Source of the DNA: Flavobacteriaceae bacterium S0862
Lineage (GTDB): Bacteria; Bacteroidota; Bacteroidia; Flavobacteriales; Flavobacteriaceae
Length of the DNA: 64,000 nt
Direction of reading: 5' to 3'
NCBI GenBank assembly: GCA_023015825.1
Contig: JALKAW010000001.1
Span: 310,001 to 374,000 of the forward strand
The notes beneath the pieces are model-generated. The model searched no databases and was not told where the DNA came from. It saw only the letters and a program-made list of their open reading frames with translations. Shown one piece after another: positions 63,660-64,000 of the stretch; the stretch's first letter is position 1, and the number at the start of each line of letters is the position of its first letter. The translations under genes were made by a program, and so were the position numbers.

Positions 63660-64000
63660 ATGACCACCAACGATCAAGTTTATATACAGGCTATTTTAGA
63701 AGGCGATACGAATGCTTTTACAGTATTGGTAGACCGTTATAAGGACTTGGTGTATACTTTGGCGTTACGAATGATGAAGCATACTGAGGAAGCTGAAGAA
63801 GCGGCACAAGACACTTTTGTTAAGGCTTACAAATCACTTAACAAGTTTAAAGGTGATTCTAAATTTTCAACTTGGATTTATAGAGTAGCTTATAATACTT
63901 GTTTAGATAGACTTAAAAAAAATAAAAGACAACAGTATACTGTCGAAATTAATGAATACACAGAGCATCAAGTAAAAACTTTAGATAATGCTCTAGACCA
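63660..64000 (+). CDS. ECF-type RNA polymerase sigma factor, 3' truncated by window edge
   Basis: The first 113 residues of a sigma-70 family ECF factor. Region 2 is complete: LVDRYKDLVYTLALRMMKHT, EEAEEAAQDTFVKAYKSLNK and FKGDSKFSTWIYRVAYNTCL (about residues 22-82), where the last part recognises the -10 element. Region 4 lies beyond the window. Divergent from the DUF6249 gene over a 143-bp gap. Which stimulus or anti-sigma factor controls it is not visible. Confidence 0.9.
   Translation, partial: MTTNDQVYIQAILEGDTNAFTVLVDRYKDLVYTLALRMMKHTEEAEEAAQDTFVKAYKSLNKFKGDSKFSTWIYRVAYNTCLDRLKKNKRQQYTVEINEYTEHQVKTLDNALD

Overview
The window is a contiguous piece of a low-GC, AT-rich chromosome from a member of the Bacteroidota, almost certainly family Flavobacteriaceae. 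The reasons are the protein families present (DUF5916, DUF4369, DUF2851, flavobacterial TPR and outer-membrane proteins, an Arc-type protein beginning MAKKKAFALRV), promoters of the Bacteroidota type (TTG, about 18 nt, TAnnTTTG), very few Shine-Dalgarno sequences apart from a strong one in front of rpsU, and the gene order tRNA(x4)-tuf-tRNA-Trp-secE-nusG-rplKAJL-rpoBC. The genus cannot be fixed from the sequence alone.

Regions. 1-6861: end of a surface-polysaccharide locus with two tandem Wzx-type flippases (the first cut by the window edge), an FdtA/QdtA-type sugar ketoisomerase and four glycosyltransferases. 6864-12624: ftsE without ftsX, divergent from a 1008-residue TPR protein and an outer-membrane beta-barrel protein. 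12630-19520: methyltransferase, cysteine-cluster protein, two tandem secreted thioredoxin-fold-like paralogues, a sterol-desaturase-family hydroxylase, a serine hydrolase and a NamZ-type (DUF1343) muramidase. 19530-25212: LolC/E-like permease, PLP-dependent cysteine/cystathionine synthase, DUF1015, GNAT and amidase. 25455-33501: DUF2851, PspC, K+ channel, alanine symporter, helix-hairpin-helix protein, acyl-CoA dehydrogenase, rpsU, xerC and hpf. 33604-46657: tRNAs and the translation/transcription super-operon. 46705-53487: DUF3467, ferredoxin-like protein, prfC, idi-queD-manA, a DUF4369 lipoprotein and DUF819. 53611-55802: a broken DUF5916 gene. 55881-57748: a tightly coupled five-gene SPFH operon ending in an Arc-type regulator; two of its genes are only 52 codons long. 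57749-58295: non-coding, with two terminators and a candidate structured RNA. 58296-64000: VanX-like dipeptidase, PhzF, D-aminoacylase-like lipoprotein, hsp20 and two small neighbours, DUF6249 and the start of an ECF sigma factor.

Most of the window is conserved flavobacterial core. The less ordinary signals are non-coding: a sigma-54-like promoter reading into a nested stem-loop RNA that ends in a strong terminator (57837-57969); paired TGTCA-type sites about 100 bp upstream of a sigma-54-like element at hsp20; ATGATAT repeats in front of the SPFH/Arc operon; an intrinsic terminator embedded in the first codons of the gene at 29859; and inverted repeats in the rplK leader, between rplL and rpoB, and between rpoB and rpoC. 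Several genes concern peptidoglycan or D-amino-acid turnover (DUF1343/NamZ with a beta-lactamase-fold partner, a VanX-like dipeptidase and an N-acyl-D-amino-acid deacylase). No CRISPR array, prophage, insertion sequence or rRNA gene was seen.
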